Assembly (NCBI GenBank): GCA_018136815.1
Contig: CM030932.1
Location: 4,153,790-4,217,789 of the forward strand
Direction: 5' to 3'
DNA: 64,000 nt
Source: Isochrysis galbana
Lineage: Eukaryota; Haptophyta; Isochrysidales; Isochrysidaceae
Part shown: in pieces, positions 11,349 to 21,314 of the stretch
Position numbering within the stretch: position 1 is the first letter of the stretch
Layout of the letters: the number at the start of each line of letters is the position of its first letter
Translations under genes and position numbers: made by a program
The notes under the pieces: model-generated
The model's database searches: none
What the model was told of the DNA's origin: nothing
The model's input: only the letters and a program-made list of their open reading frames with translations

Positions 11349-14300
11349 GTCGGTGCAAGGAGGTGACGCCATTCCCATTCCTACGGAGCCGCGCAATACC
11401 TCCAGCTCACTTCGAAGTGCCTCAAATTCCGCATTACCACGGGGGCTACGAGGTGGGTCGATTTCCCGGCGCAGCGCATTTAACTGCGCTTCCGCCTCGG
11501 CGCAATACGGGCACGGACCACTTGTCGGCTCGGCCATGGAAGGCTCGCCGCATTGCAGCTCCCCGTTGCCGTGCAGTGCTTGAATCTGCGCCTCCAGCTT
11601 GAGGCAGCGCGAGCACTGGCCAGCCAGCCCTCCACCAAGAGACGCAGCCTCCACCTCAACCCGAAGCGCACTCAGCTGGGCCTCAAGCTCGGCGCAGTTT
11701 GAGCATACCGCCGGTGAAGATACAGTCGCAGCAGCCCCTGCCTCTCTCGTGAGCGCGTCGACTTGGGCTTGGAGGTCAAGGCGGTGGGTGCACGCACCGG
11801 GCGTCGCCAACAACACCTGGCTGCGCAGCGTCTTGACCTCGTCTTCGAGCGCGTCTAGCCGCGCTTGTAGTATGGCACATTGGCCACATGTACTAGACTC
11901 TGATGCCACAACATCCGCATCTTGCGCATCGCGCCGAAGTGCACCCACCGGCGCATGGAACGCGTTGTGAGCGGATTCAGGCGGTGCCGCAATCCCCATG
12001 GCTGCTGCACTGACGAGGGGCCCGCCATTTCTCTGAAGTGCCTCCAACCGAGATTCAAGCTCAAGGCAGCGCGTGCACGTCTCAGACATCGACAACGCCA
12101 CCCACTCGGCCGGCCCGCTGCTCAACGCAGCCATCTCAGCCGGCCCGCTGCTTAGCGCAGCCATCTCATCCTCAAGCTCGTCGCGATGGGCACATGCATT
12201 CGGTGCCAAAGCTGCCGCTCCGGCCTCTTTGCGGAGCGCGCTCGCCCCGCTCCGCAGCTCATCTACCTGCAACTCGAGCTCGGCGCAACGTGGACAGGCA
12301 CCGGCCGCCGACTGTAACTGAGCAACCTGAGACTCGTGCTCGCCGCACGGCGCGCATGCACCGGTAGCAGCGGCCACTATCTCGCCGCGCAGCGCGTCGG
12401 CCTCGCACTGCAGACCTTTTACTTGTGCCTCGAGCTCGGCGCAGTGTGTGCACACGCCGTACATCGCCGTCGCTGCAGTGGACTCAGCGCGGAGACCTTC
12501 TAGCTCCACGCGTAGCGCCTGCGCTTCCAACCGGCATGCTTCCGCTTCCGACAGATGCTGTGCACACTGCGCGCATGCGCCCAGCGCGAGGCCGCTCTCT
12601 TCCCCTACGTTCGCGGACTTCGCTAGCCCTTTTCGCAGCGTCATCGCCTCCGCTTCGAGCTCAGAACAGCGCGCGCAATCGTTGGGCCGTGCCTCGGAGC
12701 CAGCTGGCGTACGGCGCAGCTCCTCTAGCTCACCGTTGAGCACCTGCAGCCGCGTCTCGAGATGCGCGCTATGTGCACGCGCGTCGGAGAGCGCCGCTTC
12801 CTTGGCCTGCAGCAAGACCACCTCGGCCCGGAGCGCGTCGGCCTGTGTGCGCAACTCAGCGCAGTCGCCGCACGGCGCAGCAGCGATCGCCGCCAACTCG
12901 GCGCGGAGGGCCGAGACAGTGGCACGGAGGCCCTCGCACTCCACGCACGGTGCAGCGGCGGCCGACTGCACATCATGCGCCGCGAGCGCGTGGATTTGTC
13001 GCTCAAGCTCGGTGCGAAGCGCGCGCGTCTCCTCGATCTGTGCCTGACGCGCCATCTCGGCCGCGTGCTCGTGCCGCTTGACCGCTTGCTGTAATGACTG
13101 TTTGAGCGAGGCGATCTCGTGCGCTTGGGCCGCGCGGACGGCCGCCTCGTCGTCGGCGCCTGACTGCAGGTCGGAGAGGTCGGCCTGTAGCTGCACCAGC
13201 TGCTCCTCGAGCTCGCGAGCGCGCCCCTCGGCGCGCTCGCGCTGCTCATCGGCCCGCTCGCGCTCTGCACGCAACTGCTGCAGCTGCGCAACCGCGCGCG
13301 ATTTGGCCGCGTCCCACTCGGCCAACTTGCGCGCAAGCTGTTCCTGCGTCGCCGTGAGCTGCTGCTGCGTGGTGCCCAGCTGCTGTTGCACGCCCTCCAG
13401 TTGCTCCTGGCTCCGCGCGAGCTCGGCTTGTAGTGCGCCCTCGACCGCCGCACTACCACCGCCAAGAGATGGGGCAGCAGCCGCCGAGCGCGCTGCCGCC
13501 TCGGCACGCTCGCATCGCTCGAGCAAGCCCTTCTTGTCCGCCTCTAGCTGCCTCAGCTGTGTTACGGCGCGCGCCTTGGCAAGGTTCCACTCACCCTCGC
13601 GCGCGATAAGCGCGGCCTCGCTCGCCTCGAGCTCGCTACGCGTTGATTCCAGCTGCGACTCAGCCGTGGCAAGCGCCTGCCGCAGCCGCTCGAGCTCGCA
13701 CACGTCGTTGGGCAGTGGCACTAGTGGAGGAGTTGTGGCCACCGGTGGCGGCACTCCGCGCAGCGCACGAAGCTCTGCGGCCAGCCGCTCAGCCTCGTTG
13801 ACCAGCCGGTGCTGCTCCTTCTCGTGCGCATCAGTGGCGGCCCTCAGCTGTGCGCGCAGCTCGGCCAGCTGAGCATGATGCACTTCACGCTCCGGCGTGC
13901 TCACTGGGGCGGGCAAGAGCACGCCTTCGGTGTGCACTGCCCCGCTCAGCAAGGGCGCGGGCGAGAGCAGCTCTTCCAGCGCTGCGCTGGCCCCGCCCGC
14001 GGTCGAGGCGGGCAGTGAGACAGGCGCGGGCGAGAGAAGCTTGTCCAGCTCCCAGTCGGCCCCACTCGTCAAGGAGCCGGGTGAAGAGACTGCCACCCCT
14101 CCCCTCGTTCTCACCGGCGTGAGCCCCGCCTCTCCACGCAGCTCCCTCAGCTTCAGCCCGGCTTCCTTGGCCCTCGCCCTGGCCACCGCCGCCTCTTCCT
14201 CCCTCGCGCGCACCGCCGCGTGCAGCTTCTCGATTGCTAGAGCCTGAGCAGCACTCTCGGATCTCAGCCTCCTCCTCTCGGCTTCGAGAGAGAGTATGCG

Positions 14301-14432
14301 GCTGTTCTTCTCCTTGATGGCAAACTCGACGGCGAGCGAGCCGTCGGCGAGCGCCGTCTGCAATGCCTCTCGGATGCGCTCGCGCTCGCGCTCCGAGACG
14401 TCCTTCAGGGAGCGCAGCACTGCAGAGAGCAT
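11349..14432 (-). CDS. Coiled-coil protein with repeated CxxC modules, 3' partial
   Basis: One long intronless frame from ATG 14432 into the assembly gap, about 1028 codons visible. The first 330 residues are helical and charged with two Pro/Ser inserts containing LLSPAP. Residues 330-490 are classic heptad coiled coil rich in Ala, Glu, Gln and Arg. From residue 496 to about 995 there are 14 copies of a module of the form C-x-x-C-x-E-L-E-x-Q-x-x-A-L-R, for example CGDCAELRTQADALRAE and CSNCAELEAQLSALRVE. Twelve have intact CxxC pairs and two have CxxR. The spacing is irregular (about 22-50 residues). The family is not recognised; golgin-like or cytoskeletal scaffolds are possible. Paired cysteines in a coil recall the Rad50 zinc hook, so metal- or disulphide-linked dimerisation is an inference worth testing. 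Confidence 0.75.
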
Positions 14433-15714
14433 TGGCGCAGGCCCACGGGCGGGAAGGGGGAAAGGAGGGTGGGCCCGAGAGAGAGTGGCGGAGGGGAGGC
14501 TCCAACAAAGAAGATATCAGGGAACAGAGCTCTTACCAAAAGAAAAACCGGGAAGGCGCTGCTGCTGCCGATGCAGGTGCATCATGGTGATGAGGCTCGC
14601 TCCACGTGTGGGAAGGCTGAATATTATAGAGTAACTAGCGGGTTCTTCTCGAAAACAAGGGGATGATTGTTGCGGCAGAGAGGAGAAGAGGGGGGGGGGC
14701 AGTTCGGCGCGCGCGCCGCCGCCCGCCTCTTTCTTCTTCACACATGCTGCATTCACACATGTATTGCTCACACGGGTGTATCCTCCTTTCGTCTCTCTGC
14801 GACTGTGGGGTGTGGGTGTGGAGATCAAAGCGTTTCGGGCGCCTCAATTCCACCAGCGGCGATCACGACTCGAAACGCGTTGGCAAGAAGGGACTGGGCG
14901 ATGTGAACGTTGTCGTGGCTGGCGAAATGGTCGCCCTTGGCCCTTGCCGAGCTAGATGGTCGACTGTTGACGAATTGGGCAGACCCATTGGGTCTGAGGG
15001 CAATGAGGAGGGAGCGAAGCCGGCGGTAGGCGCGGAGGTGGGAACGACTTCGGAGACGCTGACGGGCTTAAGCCCGTCAGCAGAGGAAGGCGGGCTTGAG
15101 CGAGGGCGAGGACGGCGGACGGCGGCGAGCGGCGAGAGAGAGCGACATCGAACATCGAAGGAGCGGCGAGCGGCGAGAGGCGAGGGCGAGCGAGGGGAGG
15201 GCTGTGGTGGTAGGGGCTGGTGAGAAGAGGAGGGATTGTAGGGTATGTATGAGTGATAGACGTGAGCGAGACGAGAGACGACGAGAGCGAGAGCGACGGA
15301 TGACGATTGAGGATTGACGACAGGACGACGGACACGGACATCCAAACACCCAGGAAACACACCCTGTCGCATTCGCGACTCGACACTCGTTAGGCTTCTC
15401 TTTCGTCGTTGGTCGTTGGGCATTTATCGTTATAATTCTCTGCGTGTTCTCTCTCTCGTCCTCGGCCAAACGCTTCGCGTGGACCCCTAGGATCTTGGGT
15501 TGTGGAGCGCCCTCTCTCTTTCTCTCGAAGAGAAGGGAAGTTTCCCCACCTTTCTTCCTCTCAGGCGCCCTCACAAATAGCCCCGCCGACTCGCGACTCG
15601 CCACCCAATCAAGGACTCCACAACCACATGGCAGTAGTGGTGTTGTGGTACTAACGCTCAATTTTTATATTTTATTATATCAGTAAGCCGTAAGCCCGAA
15701 GCCCCCGCGCCCCC
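14433..15714. other. Upstream region of the CxxC gene, no gene seen
   Basis: Holds mixed low-complexity sequence, including CGAGCGGCGAGAG-type runs near 15110-15200. Overlapping ORFs on both strands are compositional shadows. The promoter of the minus-strand gene at 14432 should lie at the left end; no clear TATA motif. Confidence 0.4.
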
Positions 15715-15792
15715 GCGCAAGTCGTCTTTCTATGGCGATGACGACCCGAACCGGAAGCGCGACCCGGACGTGGCCGACCCGGAGGAAGACTG
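15715..15792 (+). pseudogene. Fragment copied from the plastid-protein gene at 20.6 kb
   Basis: A 78-bp block is identical to 20787-20864 except for one base (GACCCG against GATCCG). It covers the part of that gene encoding KSSFYGDDDPNRKRDPDV. Nothing on either side matches the parent gene and no start codon is available, so it is an orphan gene fragment, probably moved by a mobile element or by double-strand-break repair. Confidence 0.85.
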
Positions 15793-16041
15793 CCGATGTT
15801 GCATTGTTGCATTTTTCTTGAGGCTTGAAGAGCGACGGGCCAGATCGGCAAGCCGTCCTACCGTCCTACCGTCCTACCGTCCTACCTACATACACATCTA
15901 CACCTACACTACCTACACTCCATAGGCGGCTTGCCTTCATTTGGTCTCCTTTCCCTCAGGGTTTCTTCCCCTCCCGTGGGGACTCTGGCCGAGCAACATC
16001 AAATACAAAAAAGCTCGGTCCTAGCCCGTTACACGCATCGG

Positions 16042-16305
16042 ATGCGCCCTTCCGTCGAGAGCCTCATGCTACCCGCCGTGGCGGTGGTGATTGTGGGGCT
16101 CGTGCTGTTTGCGCTGTGGCAGCAGCATCAGCTCGTGACGGCCGTCGCGTCCGTAAGCGAGCGCGTCGATCGACTGACCAAGGAAAGGGCAAGGGCGCAC
16201 GAGCAGGCAAAGAGAGAGCTCGAGGAACGGCAAGCGCGTGAACTAGAGACGATGAGGCGGTACTTGTTCATCGGAGATGCGATCCAACACGGGTGGTCAG
16301 GCTAG
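16042..16305 (+). CDS. Small protein with one TM helix and a coiled coil
   Basis: An 87-codon ORF from ATG 16042. An in-frame extension to 15931 is possible but compositionally weak. Residues 8-25 are strongly hydrophobic (MLPAVAVVIVGLVLFAL), followed by an Arg/Glu-rich helix of about 45 residues with a heptad pattern. A single-pass protein with a short amphipathic tail is plausible. Family unknown. It ends in TAG. It may be a real small gene or the last exon of a larger one. Confidence 0.35.
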   Translation: MRPSVESLMLPAVAVVIVGLVLFALWQQHQLVTAVASVSERVDRLTKERARAHEQAKRELEERQARELETMRRYLFIGDAIQHGWSG

Positions 16306-16721
16306 TCTGGGAGGGAAAGAGCAAGGGCGTCGGATGCAACAAAGGCCTGTCTGACGCAGCAAGGGCCCGTCTGACGCAGCAAGCAAAACCCGCCAAAGTG
16401 TCTATGCTCAGGCGTCTGTAGTGAAATGGTGTTTTGTGTCCGCTTAGCGTTTTCGCACATAACGTTACTTTATACCCGCGATGGATCTCACACAGCTCTC
16501 GCTCGTCCCTCCTCGGAGCGCTCTCCATGCGCCGCGCCACACCTAACCGACCCGCCGCCGTCGACGCCGCCCTCATCGCACTCATACCGCGCGGCGCTGA
16601 TCCCCTAGGGAACTCCACACAAGAGAAGGGGCCATTATTATTATTATTTTGTTGGATTACGAAGGAATTCTTTCTCACACGCGGCGCACACAGGGAAAAA
16701 AAGGGGGACCAAAGGGGGGAG
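16306..16721. other. Intergenic, contains a short dispersed repeat
   Basis: The string GTCTGTAGTGAAATGGTGT near 16411-16430 recurs at about 60785-60803, in both cases followed a little later by ACATAACGTTA, so a short dispersed repeat is present. No gene seen. Confidence 0.5.
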
Positions 16722-17309
16722 TCAGAGCACGACGCGTCGGCTGGACTTGTAGACCATGCAGCGGCCGCTCGGCGCGCGGGTCAGCTCGGACCGGCGGCGG
16801 GGGGCCTCCGGCGCCTTGGCCTTGCGCGCCCGGACGGCGCGGGTGGTTGCGTTCATGTCGGCCTCGATGTCCTCGACGTGGCGCACGGCGTAGTCGAGGA
16901 CTCCGTTGCGGTGCGCCCAGTGCATGAACTGGAGCTGTCCGACCGTGGTCAGCACCTCCGCGCCCCCCTCGAGGCGCACGCGCACGTGCGTGGGTCGGCG
17001 GCGGAAGGGGTCGAAGTTGCGCCGCTTGTGCGCCTCGAGCGCGATCTTGTACCCGTGGTGCACGTTGAAGGGCTCCCCCGTCTTGGTGAGGCAGAGCACG
17101 TTGTGCTTCTTGCCGTAGTTGGTCACCAGCCAGTCGAGAGCGCGCAGGCTGATGGGCGCGCGGTTCTCGACGAGCGGGAGCAGCACGTCACGGACGCACT
17201 TCTCGGTGTAGAAGGAGCTGAGGGAGATCAGGAGGTGCAGCTGGTGCAGCGTGAGGGTCGCGTCCGTCTCGAAGGGGCCCACTCGTGCGCCTGTGGGCGT
17301 CGCCGACAT
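16722..17309 (-). CDS. Giant-virus-like protein of unknown function (195 aa)
   Basis: Intact intronless ORF from ATG 17309. The order of motifs, ALDWLVTNYGKKHN, then FNVHHGYK, then RRNFDPFRRR, then TTVGQLQFMHWAHRNGVLDY, then HVEDIEADMN, matches from memory a conserved protein of unknown function in large DNA viruses of algae and other protists (Nucleocytoviricota). I cannot confirm this without a search. It lies directly downstream of two other compact intronless ORFs on the same strand, with gaps of 73 and 123 bp. That spacing is virus-like and unlike the intron-bearing host genes nearby. The reading frame is undamaged, so the insertion is recent, the gene is still used, or the contig is viral here. 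Confidence 0.6.
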   Translation of the reverse strand: MSATPTGARVGPFETDATLTLHQLHLLISLSSFYTEKCVRDVLLPLVENRAPISLRALDWLVTNYGKKHNVLCLTKTGEPFNVHHGYKIALEAHKRRNFDPFRRRPTHVRVRLEGGAEVLTTVGQLQFMHWAHRNGVLDYAVRHVEDIEADMNATTRAVRARKAKAPEAPRRRSELTRAPSGRCMVYKSSRRVVL

Positions 17310-17382
17310 GGCAAGGGGAGGAGGAGAGCGGACGGCTTCCGGCGCGAGAGAGTCGTGGGTCGCTGCTCAATTTGAGCTTCCC

Positions 17383-17574
17383 TTACTTATTGCCCCCCGT
17401 GCGGACTGTGACGCGGAAGCGGTTGAGGCGGAAGACCGTGCTGCCCTTCTTCTTCTCCGGGGGCTGGGATGCGGCCTCGTTGCGGAGGGTGAGGGTTGCC
17501 TCACGCTGGCGGCGGTTCATGAACTCGGCGGGGAGCGAGAGGTTGGGGATGCCGCCGTTGGGTCGCCCGGACAT
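17383..17574 (-). CDS. Small basic ORF in the virus-like block (63 aa)
   Basis: ORF from ATG 17574 to TAA at 17383, lying between the HTH protein and the 195-aa virus-like protein on the same strand. It is Asn/Arg/Lys-rich (PEFMNRRQREATLTLRNEA region and a KKKGSTVFRLNRFRV tail). The collinear position and tight spacing support a real small gene. No function is inferred. Confidence 0.45.
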   Translation of the reverse strand: MSGRPNGGIPNLSLPAEFMNRRQREATLTLRNEAASQPPEKKKGSTVFRLNRFRVTVRTGGNK

Positions 17575-17697
17575 GTCGCAGCAGGATGGGGTGGGATTTC
17601 TTTAGCTGTAGAAAAAAAAACTCGGTGGCCTGAGAGAGCCGCCCAGTATTTTTTTTTTGCGGGCGGGGGGGGGGGGGGGCGGCGGGGGGCGCGCAGA

Positions 17698-19617
17698 TCA
17701 TCCGCTCCTTCGCCGGAGCGGCGGGGCCCCGGGGACGAGGCGACGGAGCTCGGCTTCGGAGGCGGTCCACGCGAGGAGGGGCCGCTCGTTCCTCCAGCGG
17801 ACGAGGAAGAGGGGCGAGAAGACCACCTCGAGCTCGCCTCCGGCCGTCGGCAGGCGGCGGTGCTTCACCACGTAGACCTCCTCCCCGGGGGCCGGCGCGG
17901 GTGCGTCGTCGGGCTGGACCAGCTGGTCCCCTCGGAGCACGACGTAGGCGTGAGAGGCGTCGGCGTTGGAGCGCGCCGCGGCGCGCAGCGCGGCCTCGAG
18001 CGTCGGGTGGTTGCCGGCGCGCGCCCACCCCGTCTCGCCGAGCGGGTACGGGATCAGGTTGGGCCACTGCGCGAGCGGGACCGTGCCCAGGAGGCGGCGG
18101 CGGTGGGCGGTGGTGACGAACAGGCTGAGCGGCTCGTCGCGCGAGAGGAGCTCGCCCCCGGGGCCGCGGCGAAGCGTGCGGAGGTCGACGACGCTGCCCT
18201 TGCCGGCGGCGGCGGCGCGCCGTGCCACGAGGTAGGGGGGCGCGTCGGCGCCGCCACCGGCGGCGGGCCGGCCGCGCGTCGCCGTCGTCGGTGCGGCGGG
18301 GGGCAGCCGCCGGCGGTCCGGCGCGGGCGGCACCACGCGCGCCTCGGCGGCGCGCATCTTGCACGCGTCGAGCAGCTGCTGCGCGGCGCGCGCCTTGAAG
18401 AGGGGGTCGTCCTCGAACACGAGGAACTGGTCGTCGCCGCCGTCGCCGCTGGGGCGCGCGTGCAGCACGAACATGGCGCGCAGCTCGGCGTCGGAGAGGG
18501 CGGTGAGCTCCTCGATGCCGGCGCCGCGCACGACAGCGTGCGCCGCGTCCACCGTCGGCGCCGCGCGCACCGCCGCGAGCAGCCTGCTCGCGCTCGCCGC
18601 GTCGAGCGCCCCGTCGGGCACGAGGTCGACGACGCGCAGCGCGTAGAAGCGGCGCACCAGGGGCAGCAGGTCGCCCGCGTGCTCCTGCACCGTCTCGCAG
18701 CGCGTGTAGTCGAGCTGGCGCGCCTGCTTGCGCGGCAGCACGCCGGCCATGGCGGTGCGGAAGGGCATCCCCGCGCGCAGGGCGCGCGCCAGCGGCTCGT
18801 TGCGCGCGGCGAGGTGCGCGTCCTGCGCGTCGATCGCGTAGAAGCTGAAGACCGTCCTGCGCCCCGCGTCCTGGTGGGCGGACGCGGCGAGCCACTCCTC
18901 GTCGGCGCCGTCGCCGCCGAGCATCCGCGCGATCATCCACTGGAGTCTCCTCTCGACCTGCCCGTCGGCGAGCGCCAGCTCGCTCGCGAGCCACCGGTAC
19001 GGCGTGTTGCGCCGGTCGGCGGGCAGCAGGCGGCGCAGCTGCGCGCACGCGCGCCGCGCGGCGGCGGTCGCCTCGTCCTCCTCCCCGGCGGCCGAGGTGG
19101 CCGGGTACGGGAAGGTAGGGTCGAGGGTGTGCAGGTACTTGCCCAGCTCGGAGAGGGAGAGCTCGGGCTTCGCGAGCGCGACCTGCACGAGCATGAGGCG
19201 GTGCTCGGGGCCGACCTTGACGAGCGAGGGGCAGAAGCCGCCCCGAGGGAGGCTGTTGGGCACGAAGAGGTCGGAGGAGTCGGCGGTGGCGTCGAGTTCG
19301 CGCAGGACGTCGTCCATGAACCCTCCCCCGCCCGCCCGGCGCCGTGCGTCGGTGGGCGGCGGCCTCTGCGCGGCGCGGATGTACGTGCGCACCGTCTTGC
19401 GGCAGATCATGAGGTCCTTGGCGATGCGCGCGGTGCTCTCGCCGGCCCAATGGCGCTTCATCACCCGCTCTCGGATCTCGCGGCCGTAGGCTTGGCCGCC
19501 CCGGCGCAGGGTGCGCAGCTGGGGAAGCACGCCGTGCACGAGGCGCTCCCACCCGGGGTGCACCAGGGCGCCGACCGCCGCGCCCGCCAGCGGCTCGGCA
19601 GGCGGGGGCGGGTCCAT
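17698..19617 (-). CDS. HTH-domain protein in the virus-like block (about 640 aa)
   Basis: Long intronless ORF; I chose ATG 19617 because the upstream in-frame sequence (to 19767) covers a duplicated 64-bp block and does not look coding. Near the N-terminus is a helix-turn-helix of transposase/homeodomain type (REIRERVMKRHWAGESTARI then KDLMICRKTVRTYIRAAQ). The rest is very Ala/Arg-rich, with hydrophobic patterns such as FYALRVVDLVPDGAL, but no catalytic motif I recognise, and in particular no DDE triad. Composition is markedly GC-richer than most of the window. It may be a viral regulatory protein or a transposon protein; the neighbouring virus-like ORF favours the former. Confidence 0.5.
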   Translation of the reverse strand: MDPPPPAEPLAGAAVGALVHPGWERLVHGVLPQLRTLRRGGQAYGREIRERVMKRHWAGESTARIAKDLMICRKTVRTYIRAAQRPPPTDARRRAGGGGFMDDVLRELDATADSSDLFVPNSLPRGGFCPSLVKVGPEHRLMLVQVALAKPELSLSELGKYLHTLDPTFPYPATSAAGEEDEATAAARRACAQLRRLLPADRRNTPYRWLASELALADGQVERRLQWMIARMLGGDGADEEWLAASAHQDAGRRTVFSFYAIDAQDAHLAARNEPLARALRAGMPFRTAMAGVLPRKQARQLDYTRCETVQEHAGDLLPLVRRFYALRVVDLVPDGALDAASASRLLAAVRAAPTVDAAHAVVRGAGIEELTALSDAELRAMFVLHARPSGDGGDDQFLVFEDDPLFKARAAQQLLDACKMRAAEARVVPPAPDRRRLPPAAPTTATRGRPAAGGGADAPPYLVARRAAAAGKGSVVDLRTLRRGPGGELLSRDEPLSLFVTTAHRRRLLGTVPLAQWPNLIPYPLGETGWARAGNHPTLEAALRAAARSNADASHAYVVLRGDQLVQPDDAPAPAPGEEVYVVKHRRLPTAGGELEVVFSPLFLVRWRNERPLLAWTASEAELRRLVPGAPPLRRRSG

Positions 19618-19690
19618 GAGGCTACTGGCCGTAGGCTTGGCCGCCCCGGCGCAGGGTGCGCAGCTGGGGAAGCACGCCGTGGACGAGGCG
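19482..19690. repeat. 64-bp direct duplication at the 5' end of the HTH gene
   Basis: The block 19482-19545 starting GGCCGTAGGCTTGGCC recurs at 19627-19690 with one mismatch. The first copy is inside the HTH coding region, the second lies just upstream of the chosen ATG at 19617. The duplication therefore sits across the start of the gene. Confidence 0.9.
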
Positions 19691-19840
19691 TGCACAGCGC
19701 CCCTCGCACCTTCGGTGCAGTTGGAAATCTGACAGAGTTCCGCGTGAGGGGTGAAGGGGGGAACCAAAACGCTGCACCACTTGGGGGCGAGGTTACGCGG
19801 ATGGTACGGTGTGCATTCCCCAGGCGAAAGTTTTTTTTTC

Positions 19841-19951
19841 CCGAGGCGCGCGCGCTTTTTCCTCCTAGGTGCGCGCGCTTTTTCCGCCTAGGTGCGCGCG
19901 CTTCTCCTCCTGTGTGCGCGCGCTTTTCCTCCTAGGTGCGCGCGCTTTCTT
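19841..19951. repeat. Tandem GTGCGCGCGCTTTTTCCTCC repeats
   Basis: Five imperfect units of about 22 bp, each containing a GCGCGCGC core followed by a T tract and CCTCCTAG. They lie about 225 bp upstream of the HTH ORF, on its promoter side. The alternating GC core could adopt Z-DNA; a regulatory role is a guess. Confidence 0.8.
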
Positions 19952-19989
19952 TGTTCTAATTAGCGCGCGTTTAGAAGGGTTCGTTCCCC

Positions 19990-20165
19990 TATGCACCTTC
20001 GCCCTCGCCTGGCCCCTTCGCCCTCGCCTGGCCCCCTCGTCCTCGCCTGGCCCCATCGCCTGCCGCCCCTGGCCCCATCGCCCACTGCCATTGGCCCCAT
20101 CGCTTGCCGCCCCTGGTCCATCGCTTTCCGCCCTGGCCCCATCGCCCGATCCAGCCTGATCCCAC
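19990..20165. repeat. GC-rich minisatellite (CCCTCGCCTGGCCCC type)
   Basis: Several imperfect units built on CCATCGCC, CTGGCCCC and GCCGCCC. No gene is supported. Confidence 0.7.
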
Positions 20166-20595
20166 CGCCCGGCGGTCCCCGATCGCAGCGATCCTTCACC
20201 CAACAGGACAACCCTAGCCTCACCCGCATTGAGCACTGCGCACGCTGCCAATCATTGGCTATGCCAATCACAAAGTCGAATGGATCTATCATCTAGAGGC
20301 GCCAGCATGCGGTAGGCAAATCGGGCCTAGGTCTGGGCCGGCGAATATTGAAGATTGGCACAAAGTGCGGTGGGAAGGTGGGAACAAATGGGAAGTAGCT
20401 GGTAGCTGTCAGGCTGCTCCGCCAGTGAAAAGTAAAGAGTTCAGTAGAAAGGGAAAGATTCGGTGCGCCCCCTCTCAGATGAAGATTCGCAGAGTCTTCT
20501 CAGCGGCCTTGCGGTCTCGCCTACGCCCTGCTGCCTCTCTTCTGTTGCCAACCTCTCCCAATCCCTCAGTGTTCCTCTGCTTTATTACCTTACGG

Positions 20596-21111
20596 ATGTC
20601 CTCGCTCGGTCTCTCGCTCGTGGTCGGCGCGACGGCGTTCTACGCGGGACCGGCGCGTGCGCCTGAGGCACGGCGCACGCTGCCTGCTGCCATGGGCTTC
20701 CTCGACTCCTTCTTCAAGGAGATGGACAACTTTATTGATGACGCTGCCAACCGGCGGCTGGGCAACGGCGCCAAGTTCTATGGCAAGCGCAAGTCGTCTT
20801 TCTATGGCGATGACGATCCGAACCGGAAGCGCGACCCGGACGTGGCCGACCCGGAGGAAGACTGGCGTGGTCCAGCCGGCGGCTCATACTTTGTCCCCTC
20901 GCCCGAGCGCGATGAGCTTGGCCGGCCGATGGGCTTCCTCACTAAGAGAGAGGCCAGGGCTGCTGCCGCCGCCGCCGAGGCTGCCAAGTGGGAGGAGGCC
21001 CGCAAGTCGCAGGACCTGTTCGACAGCTTTGCTGATGCGGTGCGCAGTGAGCAAAGCGGCTCAGGTGAGGGAGACCAGGGCAGCGCATCGGAGGATGCAA
21101 TGCGGCGCTGA
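20596..21111 (+). CDS. Conserved algal plastid-targeted protein
   Basis: 171-aa ORF. ATG 20596 is preferred over the longer in-frame start at 20365 because the protein then begins with a hydrophobic signal peptide (MSSLGLSLVVGATAF) and a basic transit-like stretch (YAGPARAPEARRTLPAA). This bipartite leader has an Ala-Phe junction and is typical of proteins entering secondary plastids. The mature part has the conserved-looking stretch GFLDSFFKEMDNFIDDA, then GKRKSSFYG, then SYFVPSPERDELGRPMGFLT. From memory this resembles a plastid protein of diatoms and haptophytes of unknown function. The C-terminus is an Ala/Glu helix. A 78-bp piece of this gene has been copied to 15715-15792. Confidence 0.75.
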   Translation: MSSLGLSLVVGATAFYAGPARAPEARRTLPAAMGFLDSFFKEMDNFIDDAANRRLGNGAKFYGKRKSSFYGDDDPNRKRDPDVADPEEDWRGPAGGSYFVPSPERDELGRPMGFLTKREARAAAAAAEAAKWEEARKSQDLFDSFADAVRSEQSGSGEGDQGSASEDAMRR

Positions 21112-21314
21112 GCGCGCGATCCACGTTTCAATTCGTCGAGGAGACAATCATTTTTTTGTTTGCGCTCATGCACGACTAGCCCATGCCTTGCGTGGCCAGC
21201 CCCTTGCCGCCCTGCATTGGCGGCATGCGGCGTGCACGTTATACGTTGTAGTTTGGTAATTTGATGACAAGGGGCGAAGCTATTGCAGATCTAATGCATA
21301 CCACATGAGGAGAA
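21112..21314. other. 3' flank of the plastid-protein gene
   Basis: No further gene; likely 3' untranslated region running into repeat DNA. Confidence 0.4.

Noticed and set aside
17251..19935. 894-codon open frame on the plus strand
   Set aside because: It is the antisense shadow of three minus-strand ORFs in extremely GC-rich DNA; its Arg/Gly/Val-rich sequence has no motif, while the minus-strand frames carry an HTH and virus-like motifs.
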